Source: Verrucomicrobiota bacterium
Lineage (GTDB): Bacteria > Verrucomicrobiota > Verrucomicrobiia > Verrucomicrobiales > DEV007
NCBI GenBank assembly: GCA_018970725.1
Contig: JAGWVU010000025.1
Location: forward strand, 1 to 64,000
Direction: 5' to 3'
DNA length: 64,000 nucleotides
Under the pieces are notes generated by a model. That model saw only the letters and a list, made by a program, of their open reading frames with translations. It did not search any database and was not told the origin of the DNA. The first letter of the stretch is position 1. Every line of letters begins with the position of its first letter. The position numbers and the translations under genes were made by a program. Shown one piece after another: positions 8,399 through 19,300 of this stretch.

Positions 8399-9742
8399 AT
8401 GAAAGAAAGCGGTATGCAGACCGTTCCCTCCCGCGCCCTTGGATTGACGGTCGCCTTGTCGGTTTTGTTGATCGCGGCTGGCGTGGCGTGGCGGGTTGCG
8501 GGCGGGGGACGTCCCCTCCGGGAGTCCGTTTCCGTGGGATGGAAGCATGGGGGATCGCGCTCCATGCTGCCGCAGGCCCGGTCCAGCGGCGGACCGGATG
8601 GGGAGCGGGGCGGGGGAAGCGGGAAGATCGGCGCCGCAGGGGCCGGCCTGGAACTGGAACCCTTGGACGCGCCCGGGGCCATCCCGGGGGAAGCGCTGCT
8701 GACCTTCCGGACCGCCCGGGCGCTGGAGCTCTTCCGGGAGCGCGCTAACCGGGGCGGGTTCACCGTGCTCGGGGTGGAGCCCCGGTTGCGCACCGTGCGG
8801 GTTCGCTTTGGCGACCCGGCGTCGCTGGCGGCGGATTGGGCGGAGCATGCGGAAGATTATGAGCGGTTCGGTCCGAACTACTTGGCGAGGATCCCGGGTT
8901 TGCCCGTGGGGGAAACCGGGCGTGAGTCCCGGCCTGACTCCGCCAACGAGGGAGGGCGTCGCCCCTTCGAGAGCCAGGGGCTTGAATCCATCGGGGCGGC
9001 CGGTGACCGGAGCCGGTGGGGCAAGGGCGTCACCGTGGCGGTGGTCGATTCCGGGATTGGCTCCCACCCTTCGTTGGCCGGGGTGGAAATCCGTCACATC
9101 GACTTGTTGCGGGACGGGGCGGAAATCAACGGCCATGGGACCGCGATGGCCTCCCTCATTGCCGGCCGGGACGCCGGGGTGGGTGGGGTGGCTCCGGCGG
9201 CGACGCTGCTCGATATCCGGGTGGCGGACGCGGACGGGATGAGCAACACGGCGCTGCTGGCGAGCGGAATGGTCAAGGCGGTGGATCTCGGGGCCAGGAT
9301 AATCAACATCAGTCTCGGGACGGACGGTTATTCCGCGATGCTGGTCGAAGCCGTCCGGTATGCGCAGGCGCGGAACGTGGTGATCGTGGCGGCGGCGGGG
9401 AACGAACAGCAGACGGTTCTGGCCCTGCCCGCCGCCCTTCCCGGGGTCCTCAGTGTCGGGGCCGTGGACGCGGGCGGGAAGCAGGCGTGGTTCTCCAACT
9501 CGGGCGAGGGCCTGACCCTGGTGGCTCCCGGGGTCGGGATCGTTTCCGGCTACACCGGCGGAAGGCTGGTGATCGGGAGCGGCACCTCCCAGGCGACGGC
9601 GCTGGCCAGCGGTGCGGTGGCCTCCCTGATGAGCCGGGGCTACTCCGCGGCCGCCATCGTCCCGCTTTTGGTGCGCGCGGCCAAACCGCTCGAAGGTCCG
9701 CGGGCGGCGGTGGGAGCCGGGCTGCTGCAGTTGCCGCGATAG
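8399..9742 (+). CDS. Exported subtilisin-like serine protease (S8)
   Basis: The 447-residue protein has an N-terminal membrane/signal segment (residues ~12-32). A ~170-residue pro-region contains a strand-rich part from about 95 to 165, resembling an inhibitor-like prodomain. The peptidase S8 domain follows. The catalytic triad is visible: D217 in VAVVDSGIGSHP, H246 in NGHGTAMASLIAG and S407 in GSGTSQATALASG, with oxyanion N335 in AAAGNE. It is probably secreted or anchored in the periplasm. ATG codons at 8399 and 8414 are both possible starts; the second leaves a shorter n-region. It ends 70 bp before dnaX. Confidence 0.9.
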   Translation: MKESGMQTVPSRALGLTVALSVLLIAAGVAWRVAGGGRPLRESVSVGWKHGGSRSMLPQARSSGGPDGERGGGSGKIGAAGAGLELEPLDAPGAIPGEALLTFRTARALELFRERANRGGFTVLGVEPRLRTVRVRFGDPASLAADWAEHAEDYERFGPNYLARIPGLPVGETGRESRPDSANEGGRRPFESQGLESIGAAGDRSRWGKGVTVAVVDSGIGSHPSLAGVEIRHIDLLRDGAEINGHGTAMASLIAGRDAGVGGVAPAATLLDIRVADADGMSNTALLASGMVKAVDLGARIINISLGTDGYSAMLVEAVRYAQARNVVIVAAAGNEQQTVLALPAALPGVLSVGAVDAGGKQAWFSNSGEGLTLVAPGVGIVSGYTGGRLVIGSGTSQATALASGAVASLMSRGYSAAAIVPLLVRAAKPLEGPRAAVGAGLLQLPR

Positions 9743-9812
9743 CTTGCCGACGGGACGGGTGCGACGGAAAAACCATTTTCCATCTTCCGGACTCTGGCTA
9801 GAGTGCCCCCAC

Positions 9813-11624
9813 GTGAGTTACCAGGTCTTTGCGAGGAAATACCGGCCCAGGACGTTTGCCGATCTGTTGGGGCAGGACCACGTGGTCCGCACGCTCCGCA
9901 ACGCGATCGAGATGGACCGGTTGGCGCACGCCTACCTATTCGTCGGGCCGCGGGGCACCGGCAAGACCTCGACTGCGCGGATCTTTGCCAAGGCCTTGAA
10001 TTGCTCCGGGGGCCCGAAGATCGAGTTTGACCCCGACGAGGACATCTGCCGGGAAATCGCCGAGGGCATCAGTCTGGACGTGCTGGAAATCGACGGGGCC
10101 TCGAACAACGGGGTGGACCACGTCCGGGAGCTGCGGGAAACGGTGAAGTTTTCTCCGGCGAAGTGTCGTTACAAGATTTACTACATCGATGAGGTGCACA
10201 TGCTGAGCGCGGCCGCCTTCAACGCCTTGTTGAAGACCTTGGAAGAGCCGCCTCCGCACGTGAAATTCATCTTCGCCACGACCGAGGCGCAGAAGGTCCT
10301 CCCGACCATCATCAGCCGCTGCCAGCGCTTCGATTTGCGGCGGATCCCGACTAAAACGATTGCCGATCACCTGCTCCACATCGCGCGGTTGGAGAAGGTG
10401 GAGCTGGAGGAGAAGGCGGCCTATGCCATCGCCAAGGGGGCGGATGGCGGGATGCGGGACGCGCAATCGATGCTGGACCAGCTCGTGGCTTTTTGCGGCA
10501 GCCGGATCGAGGAGGCGAACGTGCAGGAAGTCTTCGGATTCACCCCGATGGAACGGATCGCGGACATGGCGGACTCGCTGCTGGCGCGCCGCGTGGTCGA
10601 GTCCACGGCGGTCATCCATGAGCAGGCGGCCCGGGGGCGGGACCTTTCGCTCTTTCTCGCGGATTTGATCGGCTATCTCCGGCATCTGGTGGTGGCGGTG
10701 ATCGATCCCAAAAACGAGTTCGGCGAGTTGACCTCCGAAGCGGTGGGGCGGCTGCGGGAACAGGCCCGGCTGAGCACACCGGAACGGCTGTTGCGCCTCA
10801 TCGATCATTTCGCCGCCACCGAGGCCAAGCTGAAATGGGCCCCGAACAAGGGGTTGCATCTGGAAATCGCGGTGATCAAGGCGATGCAGATTCTCGGGGA
10901 AACCACCTTGAGTGATGTCATCGGACTCCTCCACCAAACCGGGGACGCGATCGGCGTTGATCTGGCCCCGGGACCTGCTTCCGCCGGGAGTCGCGCCGGG
11001 GGCGAAGCGCCCCCCCCACCGCGCAAACCGGCCCCGAAAGCGGAGGTGAGCCGGTCCATGGAAGAGCGGGACGGCGATGCCGGGTCGGTCGATGCCCGTG
11101 AGGCGGTCTCGCCGGCCCGGCCGAAAGGGCCGCTTTCCGGGGCGGCGCTCTGGGCGGGAGTGGTCGACGTGATGACGAAGGAGCGGCCGCTCTTTGGAAG
11201 TTGCGTGCAGGCGGCGGTTTTTGCCGAGCAGACGGAAAAGAAACTGGTGGTGCATTTCTCCCGGGCGGACTCCTTTTCCCGGGATTCCCTGTTGCGGGAA
11301 AGCAACCGGACCTTCGTCGAGGAATTGATCAAGGAACTGGCCGGCAAGCCGCTCGGCTTCGTGGCGGAGATCCGGGACGGTCTCGAGGCGGCGCCGAAAC
11401 CGGCCTTGGAACCGGAACCACCGGCCCCGGACGGCGCGGTCAAGGCAAAGCCCCCGGCCAAAAAAAAAATAGCGGATGACGCGGCCGGACCGGCTCCCGC
11501 CGTGGAAAAACCGGCGGCCCCGGTGGAAGTCAAGGCGGCGGAACCGGTGGAGGCGGCGACCTTCCTCAAGGATCCCATGATCGAGGCCGCCATGGAGCTT
11601 TTCGACGCGAGTCTGGAGTCCTGA
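9813..11624 (+). CDS. dnaX: DNA polymerase III subunit gamma/tau
   Basis: The GTG at 9813 gives VSYQVFARKYRPRTF, the usual DnaX start, and a 603-residue product. Motifs are Walker A GPRGTGKTS (~45), DEVHML (Walker B, ~125), LLKTLEEPP, and the sensor/arginine-finger region SRCQRFDLRR. The AAA+ clamp-loader core covers ~1-370, then a Pro/Ala-rich linker and a C-terminal tau-like region from ~440. The zinc module after the first Cys (ALNC) is degenerate: the usual CxxCxxC cluster is replaced by an acidic FDPDEDIC. Role: loads the sliding clamp at replication forks. It is followed by ebfC, the common bacterial order. Confidence 0.95.
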   Translation: MSYQVFARKYRPRTFADLLGQDHVVRTLRNAIEMDRLAHAYLFVGPRGTGKTSTARIFAKALNCSGGPKIEFDPDEDICREIAEGISLDVLEIDGASNNGVDHVRELRETVKFSPAKCRYKIYYIDEVHMLSAAAFNALLKTLEEPPPHVKFIFATTEAQKVLPTIISRCQRFDLRRIPTKTIADHLLHIARLEKVELEEKAAYAIAKGADGGMRDAQSMLDQLVAFCGSRIEEANVQEVFGFTPMERIADMADSLLARRVVESTAVIHEQAARGRDLSLFLADLIGYLRHLVVAVIDPKNEFGELTSEAVGRLREQARLSTPERLLRLIDHFAATEAKLKWAPNKGLHLEIAVIKAMQILGETTLSDVIGLLHQTGDAIGVDLAPGPASAGSRAGGEAPPPPRKPAPKAEVSRSMEERDGDAGSVDAREAVSPARPKGPLSGAALWAGVVDVMTKERPLFGSCVQAAVFAEQTEKKLVVHFSRADSFSRDSLLRESNRTFVEELIKELAGKPLGFVAEIRDGLEAAPKPALEPEPPAPDGAVKAKPPAKKKIADDAAGPAPAVEKPAAPVEVKAAEPVEAATFLKDPMIEAAMELFDASLES

Positions 11625-11671
11625 CAGGGCACCGCGCCATTCCCCACTCACCATCCAACCAAGAGACGATT

Positions 11672-11983
11672 ATGAATCCTGCCAAATTGATGAAGCAGAT
11701 GCAGAAAATGCAGCAAGACATGCAGAAGGCCCAGGATGACCTGGCCAAACGGCAGGTCGAGGTCACGGTCGGCGGCGGCAGTGTCACCGTGGTGGCCAAT
11801 TGCGCCGGAGACGTTCTCTCCATTAAGATCAAGAAGGAAGCGGTCGATCCAGACGACGTGGAGATGTTGGAGGACCTGATCCTGAGCGGCGTGAAGCAGG
11901 CGATCGATCAGGGGCGCGCGACGGCCGGCAAGGAAATGTCCAAACTCACGGCCGGGTTGCCGATTCCTCCGGGATTCATGTGA
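11672..11983 (+). CDS. ebfC: YbaB/EbfC family nucleoid-associated protein
   Basis: The 103-residue protein begins MNPAKLMKQMQKMQQDMQKA, the typical amphipathic N-terminal helix. A glycine-containing sheet (VTVGGGSVTVVANCAGDV) and a C-terminal helix ending AGLPIPPGF are also family signatures. Family members form dimers that bind DNA and often sit between dnaX and recR. Here recR is absent from this position and the next gene is rsmA, whose GTG overlaps the ebfC stop by 4 bp. Confidence 0.93.
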   Translation: MNPAKLMKQMQKMQQDMQKAQDDLAKRQVEVTVGGGSVTVVANCAGDVLSIKIKKEAVDPDDVEMLEDLILSGVKQAIDQGRATAGKEMSKLTAGLPIPPGFM

Positions 11984-13374
11984 ACCGGACCGAACTGCAG
12001 GACCTGCTGTCTTCCCTGGAGTTGCTTCCGAGCCGCAAGCTCGGGCAGAACTTCCTCGTGGACCGGAATGTGGCCGCTTGGATCGCGGACCGGTTGGAGA
12101 TCTCACCGGGGGATACCGTGGTCGAGGTCGGTCCCGGCACGGGCTCGTTGACCCGGGAGGTGCTGGCGCGAACGCAGAATCTGGTGTTGGTCGAAAAGGA
12201 TGTCCGGCTGGCCGCTTTTCTGGCCGAAAAACTGGCGGAGGTTTCCTCGGTCGAGATGCATCATGAGGACGCGTGCGCGTTCGACACCCGGCTGCTCTAT
12301 CCGCGGCGCCCGGTCAAGTTGATCGGGAACCTGCCTTACTCCGCCGGCGGGGAGATCATCCGGAACTTTCTCGGCATCCATTCCCCGGTGGAAGAGGCGG
12401 TGCTGATGTTGCAGCGGGAAGTCGCGGAACGGATCGCGGCCGCTCCGGGAGGCAAGGCCTACGGCGTGCTCACCCTGCGGGTCCAGGTCCGCTGGGAGGT
12501 CAGTCTGCTGAAGCATGTCGGGCCGGATTGTTTTCATCCCCGGCCCAAGGTGGACTCCACCGTGATCCGGCTCACGCCCCGGGCCGCCGATGACTTGCCG
12601 GTGTTTGATCACCGGCTGTTCGACGCCACGATCCGCCGCGGCTTTGCCCAGCGGCGCAAGCAGCTGCGCAATGGCCTGGAGATCGGGGTCGAGCGGTGGC
12701 GGGAAATCTGCGGCCTTCTGGGGGTGGCGGAGACCGTGCGGGGGGAGGATTTATCCTTGAGGCAGTGGGTGGATTTGACGAACCTGCTGGATGAACATCC
12801 GCTCAAGGACAACCCTCAGCGACAGGATGAACTGTTCGATGTGGTCGACGACGCCAACGAGGTGATCGGCCGGGAGACGCGGGGGGTGGTGCACCGGGAA
12901 CGGATGAAGCATCGGGCAGTGCATGTTTTTCTGTTTCACCGCAACGGCGATCTCTTTTTGCAGCGCCGGTCCCGGCTCAAGGATGTGGCCCCGGGGCGAT
13001 GGGATTCCAGCGCGGCCGGGCATCTCGACGCCGGGGAAGAGTATGCGGCGGCGGCGCGACGCGAACTGCTCGAGGAGTTGGGGATCGACGCGCCCACGGA
13101 GCGGGTCGCCTTGCTTGGGCCCGAGGAGCGGAACGGTTTTGAATTCGTGGAGTTGCACCGGGCGGAATTGCCGGTGGGCATGAAGCCCCGTTGGCCGGCC
13201 AGCGAGGTGGAATTCGGACAATTTTTTCCGGTGGCAACAATCGACGAATGGGTGCGGCGGCGGCCGCAGGATTTTGCGGGAGGGTTCCGTCAGTGCTGGG
13301 AGGCCTGGCAAGCGGGTGCGGATCAGCCCCGCCTTTTTTCCTCTTCGGGATCCTCGGCCGAACCACCTCCATAG
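11980..13374 (+). CDS. rsmA: 16S rRNA dimethyladenosine transferase fused to a Nudix hydrolase
   Basis: The GTG start overlaps the ebfC stop. Residues 1-~268 are RsmA/KsgA: RKLGQNFLVD, SAM motif VVEVGPGTGSLTREV (~47-61), catalytic NLPY (117-120), and FHPRPKVDSTVIRL. It dimethylates two adjacent adenines near the 3' end of 16S rRNA. Residues ~280-445 are a complete Nudix domain, with the box matching Gx5Ex7REUxEExGU exactly at 347-369 (GHLDAGEE ... RELLEELGI). The opening DVVDDANEVIGRETR resembles isopentenyl-diphosphate-isomerase-type or YfcD-type Nudix proteins. The reading frame is continuous with no stop between domains. The last 52 bp overlap the convergent giant gene. Confidence 0.92.
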   Translation: MNRTELQDLLSSLELLPSRKLGQNFLVDRNVAAWIADRLEISPGDTVVEVGPGTGSLTREVLARTQNLVLVEKDVRLAAFLAEKLAEVSSVEMHHEDACAFDTRLLYPRRPVKLIGNLPYSAGGEIIRNFLGIHSPVEEAVLMLQREVAERIAAAPGGKAYGVLTLRVQVRWEVSLLKHVGPDCFHPRPKVDSTVIRLTPRAADDLPVFDHRLFDATIRRGFAQRRKQLRNGLEIGVERWREICGLLGVAETVRGEDLSLRQWVDLTNLLDEHPLKDNPQRQDELFDVVDDANEVIGRETRGVVHRERMKHRAVHVFLFHRNGDLFLQRRSRLKDVAPGRWDSSAAGHLDAGEEYAAAARRELLEELGIDAPTERVALLGPEERNGFEFVELHRAELPVGMKPRWPASEVEFGQFFPVATIDEWVRRRPQDFAGGFRQCWEAWQAGADQPRLFSSSGSSAEPPP

Positions 13375-16300
13375 CCGAGAACCTCCACGGAAATGAGGGA
13401 GGGCACTTCGGTGACCTCGGTTGGCGCGGCGGACTTTTTACTGGCGGCTTCGGTGGCGGCTGAGGCGGCGTTGCTGTTGGCGGCGGAGGCCCCGGCGGCC
13501 CCGGTCATCCCTCCGATGTTCGGTGCGGCCACGGCCGGTGCGGTCGGTGCGCCGGTGGAGCTGCCCCCCACGGAAATGTTGGAGGCATTGACCACGGCGG
13601 TGGCGGCGAGGTTGATGTTTCCGGTCACCCGGATGCCGGCGTCACCGGCATCGATGATCCCGGACGGGGCGATGAGGTCGACGTTACCGGGCTTGACGTT
13701 GGCGACGGCGGCCAGAACCCCGATCCCGCCCCCGGTGGAGAGACCCGCCAGATCGGTTTCCACGGCTGCGGACTGGGGATCAATGACCACCCGGGTGGGC
13801 GGCGCGGAGGCGACGGTCTTGGAGGCGGCCCCAGCAGCGATGTCGCCTTCCGAGGACCAGATCAAGAGATCGCCGCCGCGCAGGGTGAAGATCCGTCCGA
13901 CGCCGATGTCGACGCTCTGGTTGGCGAAGATGGAGACTTTGCCGCCGGCCTCGGTGACAATGCCCGGTGGAACGGCGGCATCTGCCAGCAAGGTGTTGGA
14001 AAGGGTGAGACCACCGTTCGGGGCGAAGAGGGCGATATCCCCGCCGGTGCGGGTCCGGATGTTGCGGGTTTGGGCGGAGATGGACCCTGAGGTGCCGGCG
14101 CTTCCGAAGAGGGAATCGATTGCGGCGAAGCCGCCCTTGTAGTTTCCGAAGCCCGGGCTGTCCGGATCGTTGTAAGCCCGGCCCGCGTCGCGAAGCACGA
14201 GGTAAAAGACTTCGAGGGCGACTTTGGCCTGTTGCTCCTGATCGAGTGCTGGGAAGTTGGTGATGCCCAGTTCCTTGAGATAGGCAGCCCCTGAGGGAAT
14301 GCCCGGAACCGGAGCCTTGCCGCTGAGGAACGTGTCGATGAAATCTTGAATGGCTAGGCTGCTGTTGAAGAGGCTGGTGGCGGGTCCAAGCCCGGCTCCG
14401 GCGAAAAGATCCGCCCCGGCGAAGGAAAGGCCGGGGTTGCGGATATTGCCGAGAGTGACGATGCCGGAGCCGGTGCCATCGGTGTTGGTTGGGCCCGTCC
14501 CGAGATCGAGATTGCGCCCGGCGAGAATTTGCAGGGTGCCAGGGCCTCCGATGTGGATATCACCGGCGAGCGGGCCGCTGTTCAAGGCCGGTAAGTTGCC
14601 CGGGGCGAGCGAAGCCTTGCGGAGCGGTGAGGCGGCGTTGTAAGGAAGGATATCCCGACCGGAGGAGACGATGGTGATATCGTTGTCGCGGGCGTTTTGC
14701 AGATAGAAGGAGATATCCGTCACGTCGTTGGAGGCGTGCAACCGGGAGAACTTGGGGCTGAAGAGGTTGAAGCCGGTGAGGTTGCCCTTGAGGGCGTAGA
14801 TGCGCAAGGGATCGGCGTCGCCCGCATGAAGGGGCCCGGAGGCGTGGAGTGCCAGTTTGGTTTGGGTGACGCCGAACACGCCGGTGATGGAGCCCGAATC
14901 CGTGAGCGCGGCATCGAAGTCCGTCAGGAAGCCGGAACGGGTGATGCTGCTGTCGCTGGGCCTGGAGGTGCCGACGATTGAGACGTAAGCCAAGGGGGTT
15001 TGCGGGGTCCGGAAGGTGGCGGGAGAGGCGTCGGACACGTTGATCGTGGCGGAGCGCCAGGTTTGGGTTACTTGGCCGGGAGCAATGAAGTTGGAGCGGC
15101 CCGAGGGCTGGAATCCGTTGACGGAACCGCCTCCGGCGATCATCTCGAGTTGGCCGGTGGCGGAGGGAAAGAGGGAGAAGGAACCGACGACGTTCACGTT
15201 TCCGGCGAGCGAGGTGACTTCCAATTTGGGCGGACGCAGGCCGGCCACGGCGGCGAAAGGTTGGACGTTGTCTTCGGCGAGACGCAGCCATGGCTGGCGG
15301 AAGGCCGCGCCGGTGGAGGCCGGGATGCTCTGCCGTTCCATCCAGGTCTGCAAGATATCCGCCGGGGAGGTGCGGTCGGAGGTGGTGACTTCATTGCGGA
15401 GGGTGACGCTGCCACCGAGCGAGGTGATGCGGACGTTGCTCTCCGGGGTGAAGGTGCTGAAGTAGTTCTTATACCAGAAACCATTGTTCTGGCCTTGGGG
15501 CAGGAGGAAGGGGTTGGCCATGGGGCCCATGAGAATGTCCCCTGCCGCGGTGACGTCGAAGGCGCTCTTGCCGACAAACAGGGTCGTGGGCAGCCAGGTG
15601 GCGGGATCGAGTGTGGCGGAGTCCGGGTCGTTCAAACTCTGCAGGATGCCCGGGGAGGGGGACCGGGTTTTGTTGGTGGTGATCTGTGAACCGGCCGAGA
15701 GGGTTCCCTTGCCGCGTTCCAGATAGTAAATCCCGCCGTCCAGATTCCCTCCGGCCCGCACGACGAGGTCGCCTCCGCCCAACTCCTGAAGGGTTCCCGC
15801 GGCAGCACTGCCCTGGGCGGCTCGGGCGTTGGTGGGAATCACGGCATCGAAGTTCCGGATACTTCCACCGGCGGTGAGGGTCACGTTGCCACCCCCCAGA
15901 GCCCCGGAGGTTTGGAAGAAGTTGGAGAAATCAACCCACCACGTGGTGGACGCAGCCTGGTCGTTGAGGGAGCCGAGCGTGAGTCTGGCGTAGTTGCCAT
16001 CGTCCCCGACGAACCCGCGGCGGTAGAGCCAGTTGTTGGGAAGTTGCCGGGATGAATCGTCGATCAGGCCGGAGTTGTTCCTGGTTTTGCGCTCGAGGTT
16101 GTCCCCGGCCGAGATGGAGAGGTTTCCTCCCGCCATCGTGTAGTAGGCGCCGTAAGCTTGTTGGAGCCGGCCGAGGGCCCCTTGGTTGAGATTGGAGTTC
16201 AGAATCGGCGTTACGAAGTCATTGGCCGCGGCAACCGAGGTCGGTGACGCCACTTGGGTGCCTGCGGTGTAGATGGACGCCAGGGGGTTGAGAAGGCGGA

Positions 16301-19300
16301 CGCTCCGGGCCACGTTGATGTCGATGTCTCCGGAACCGGTGCGGATGACTTGGAAATAGGTCGTGGCCAGACTGGAGGTGAGGGCGTTGGTTCCCCCGGT
16401 GGCGGTGGCGGCCCCGGCGTTTTTGCCAAGGTCGAGGAAGCCTTGATCGCTGCCGATCGCGCCCGTTCCGGTTCCCGGCAGCACGCTGCGGTAGTTGGCG
16501 GACGCAAGGTCGGATCCGGCGCTGAGCCGGTAGGACCAGGATTGCCGGTTGGCGGGGAGATTGGGATTGGCGGCGGATGGCGGGGCCAGCCATAGGGTGT
16601 TTTGGGGAGCCGTTCCCGAGGTGTTCACGGTGAAACCGTCGCTCAATGCGTTGAAGAGAACGAGGCTTTGCGCGGCCCGGATCGTGAGGACGCCGGGAGC
16701 GGACTGGGGACCGAAACGGAAGCCCGAGAGGTTCCAATCCGCGGAGGTGGCCGACGAGGAAGAGCCCATGGTGAGGCTACCGGACGGGTTGATGATCTCC
16801 GCTCCCGGCACCAGGATGAGGTCCAAGGTGCCGGAAGGATCGATCTTGCTGCGCATCGCGTTGTAGGCGGGTGTGGCGCTGCCCGCATTTCCGAAGAGGG
16901 CCGTGGCGTCCGTCCGGATCTGGTCCCGCAAGGCATTGTCGAGCAGTCCGCTGCTTTGGTTGTAGAGTCTGTAGGCTTCGACCATGATCGAAGCGGCATT
17001 TTGGATGGAGGTGCCAATCGCTCCCATTTGAATCGTGGTGTGGGTGGCTTCATCCTGGGGCGCTCTCAGGTTCAGCGTGCCGCTGAATTTGCCGGACGCA
17101 GCACTGGAGGACGATTTCTCGTCAACGCCGAGGTCGATGGTTCCGCCGGCCAGATTGAGTTGGGCCGAGGGGGAAATGGAACCGCTCCGGGAGGTTCCCG
17201 CCGCAAGGGAGACGGCGCCCCCCTTGCCGGCGGCATCGAAGACCTCGGCCGAGGCGTCGAGCGCCGCACCGGCTTGGAGCAAGAGGCTGCCCCGCGCGGC
17301 GAGATCGATCGTGCCGCCAGTGCGACCGGAGGCGTTAATGGTGCCCGATATGGTGAGATTTCCGTCATCCACGGCCACGCGGTAGGTCTTGGAGGTGGCT
17401 GTGCCCCCGATGGCCAGATTCCCGGTGCGGATGCGGTAGTCGCGGAATTGGGTGAAGGAACCCGCGTTCAACAGGGCATCGACAGTGGTCAGGTCGTTCC
17501 CGCTGACTCGCGCGGCATCGAGGCGGAAGGAACCGGTGTTCCGCCCGGCCGCGGCCGAGCCAAGGATCGTGCCGTTCAAGTCAAAGGATCCGTTGACCGT
17601 GCGCACGCTGAGGCTTCCGGCATCTCCCGATCCGGTGGCGGAAAGGTCGATCGTTGAGAGCGATCCGAGGGAGACCGAACCGAGATCCGCAGTGATGCCG
17701 ACGGATCCGGCGTTGGTGTAACGCGTTTCATCGAGAAACGTCAGGGCGCGTCCCGTGAGGTTGATGGCCGCCGCCTTGGACAGGCCGAGCGTGGCGTCGC
17801 CAGTGCGGGCGAGGACGGAGAGGCTGCCGCTGGGCAGGGAGATGTTTCCGTCAAGGCTGACGGACTGGCCGGTGAGATTCAACTTGGCTCCCAAACCTCC
17901 CGAGGCGGTGGCCCCGCTGGTTGGCGCGGTCGAAGAAATCAGTTCCAGCATGCCGTCCGCCAGAATGTCCGTGCTGGCGGCACCGGCCGAAGTCAGAAGC
18001 GGGGTGGCGAGCTCCAGCCGGCCCGGCACGGAAAAGCTGCCTACTCCGCTGCTCAGAATGAGCGAGGAGGCGGCGAGCTGCACGTTCTGGAATCGCTCGA
18101 CCCGGTAGCTGTCGGCCTGCAGCGCGATCTCGGCCGCGTCGAGCACAAGGGAACCGGCCAGCGGCGATGCGGAAACGGCAGAGGTCCGGCGCCCGGACGC
18201 GTTGCCCAAGGCGATCCGGTCCGCTTGGAAGCGCACCTCGGCGGCGCCGGTATCGAAGCCCCGGATCGCATTTGCCTGAAGGGAGAGCGAATCCAGGGAA
18301 GCGCCCCCGAAGGTGCCGGCTCCATAGAGGTCGATCGAGGTGTAGCTGAGGAGGGAAATGGAGGTTGCCTCGCTTTGCAGGGCGTCGAGGGTGTTGCGGG
18401 TGAGGCTGAGGAAGTCGTTGGCGGGGATGGAGGCGGAACCGGCGAGTTGCAGGCTGATCAGGCCGCCGCTGAGGGCGATGTTCGAAGCGGTCAGGGTGGC
18501 GGAGGGTGCCAAGCCGAAAGCCCCGGTGGAATCCAGGGTGAGGCTCTCACCGGTGAGCGCAACATCGTTGCCCACGGTAATGGACGGAAGAAGAGAGTTG
18601 GTCAGGCCCGAGCGAATGACGGGAGCGCTGGAAGCCCCGCTGACCCGGACCGCGGCGCCGTCACCGCTCCCGGGAGAGGCGTTGTTACCGATCAGGAAGG
18701 CATCCTGGGAGGCGCTTCCGGTCCCCCGGATTTCCGAATTGGCAGCGAGAGCGATGGATTGGCGGGCCGCGAGGATGATGTCGGAACCGGTGAGCGGTGC
18801 CCCGGCATTGTCGAGTGTGATCCGGTTGGTGGTCACGGAGGCCGGCGCCGAACTTCCGGAGGCGGAGCGGGCCCCCCCGATGAGGAGACTTTCCGCGCGG
18901 ATCTGGCTCAGGAGGCGGCTGCTCAAGGCAAGGGTCCCGGGACTGCCGCCGGATCCATCCGCGTTGATCAGAATGTCGATCGGGCTGCTGATGTCGACCA
19001 CGCTGCCGCGACCACCTGCCGGACTGCCGCCGAGAATATCGCCCCGGAGTTGCAAGGACGCCGTGGAGGAGAAAGCGAGATAACCGGCATCGATCGGCAG
19101 CCTCGGAGCCGGAAGATCCCGGGCGAGGGCGGCTTGGCGGAGGAAGGAGTTGGCGGGGGCGAGCTGGTATTCCGCCCGCCGGGTGACGACATCGCGCGGA
19201 GAGACCTCGAAACGTTCCATCGAGGTGACGCCCGAGCGACCGGGGGCGAGATTGTTGGCGCGGTAACCGTTGACGAGAGCGGCTCCTTCGGGGAGCAGGT

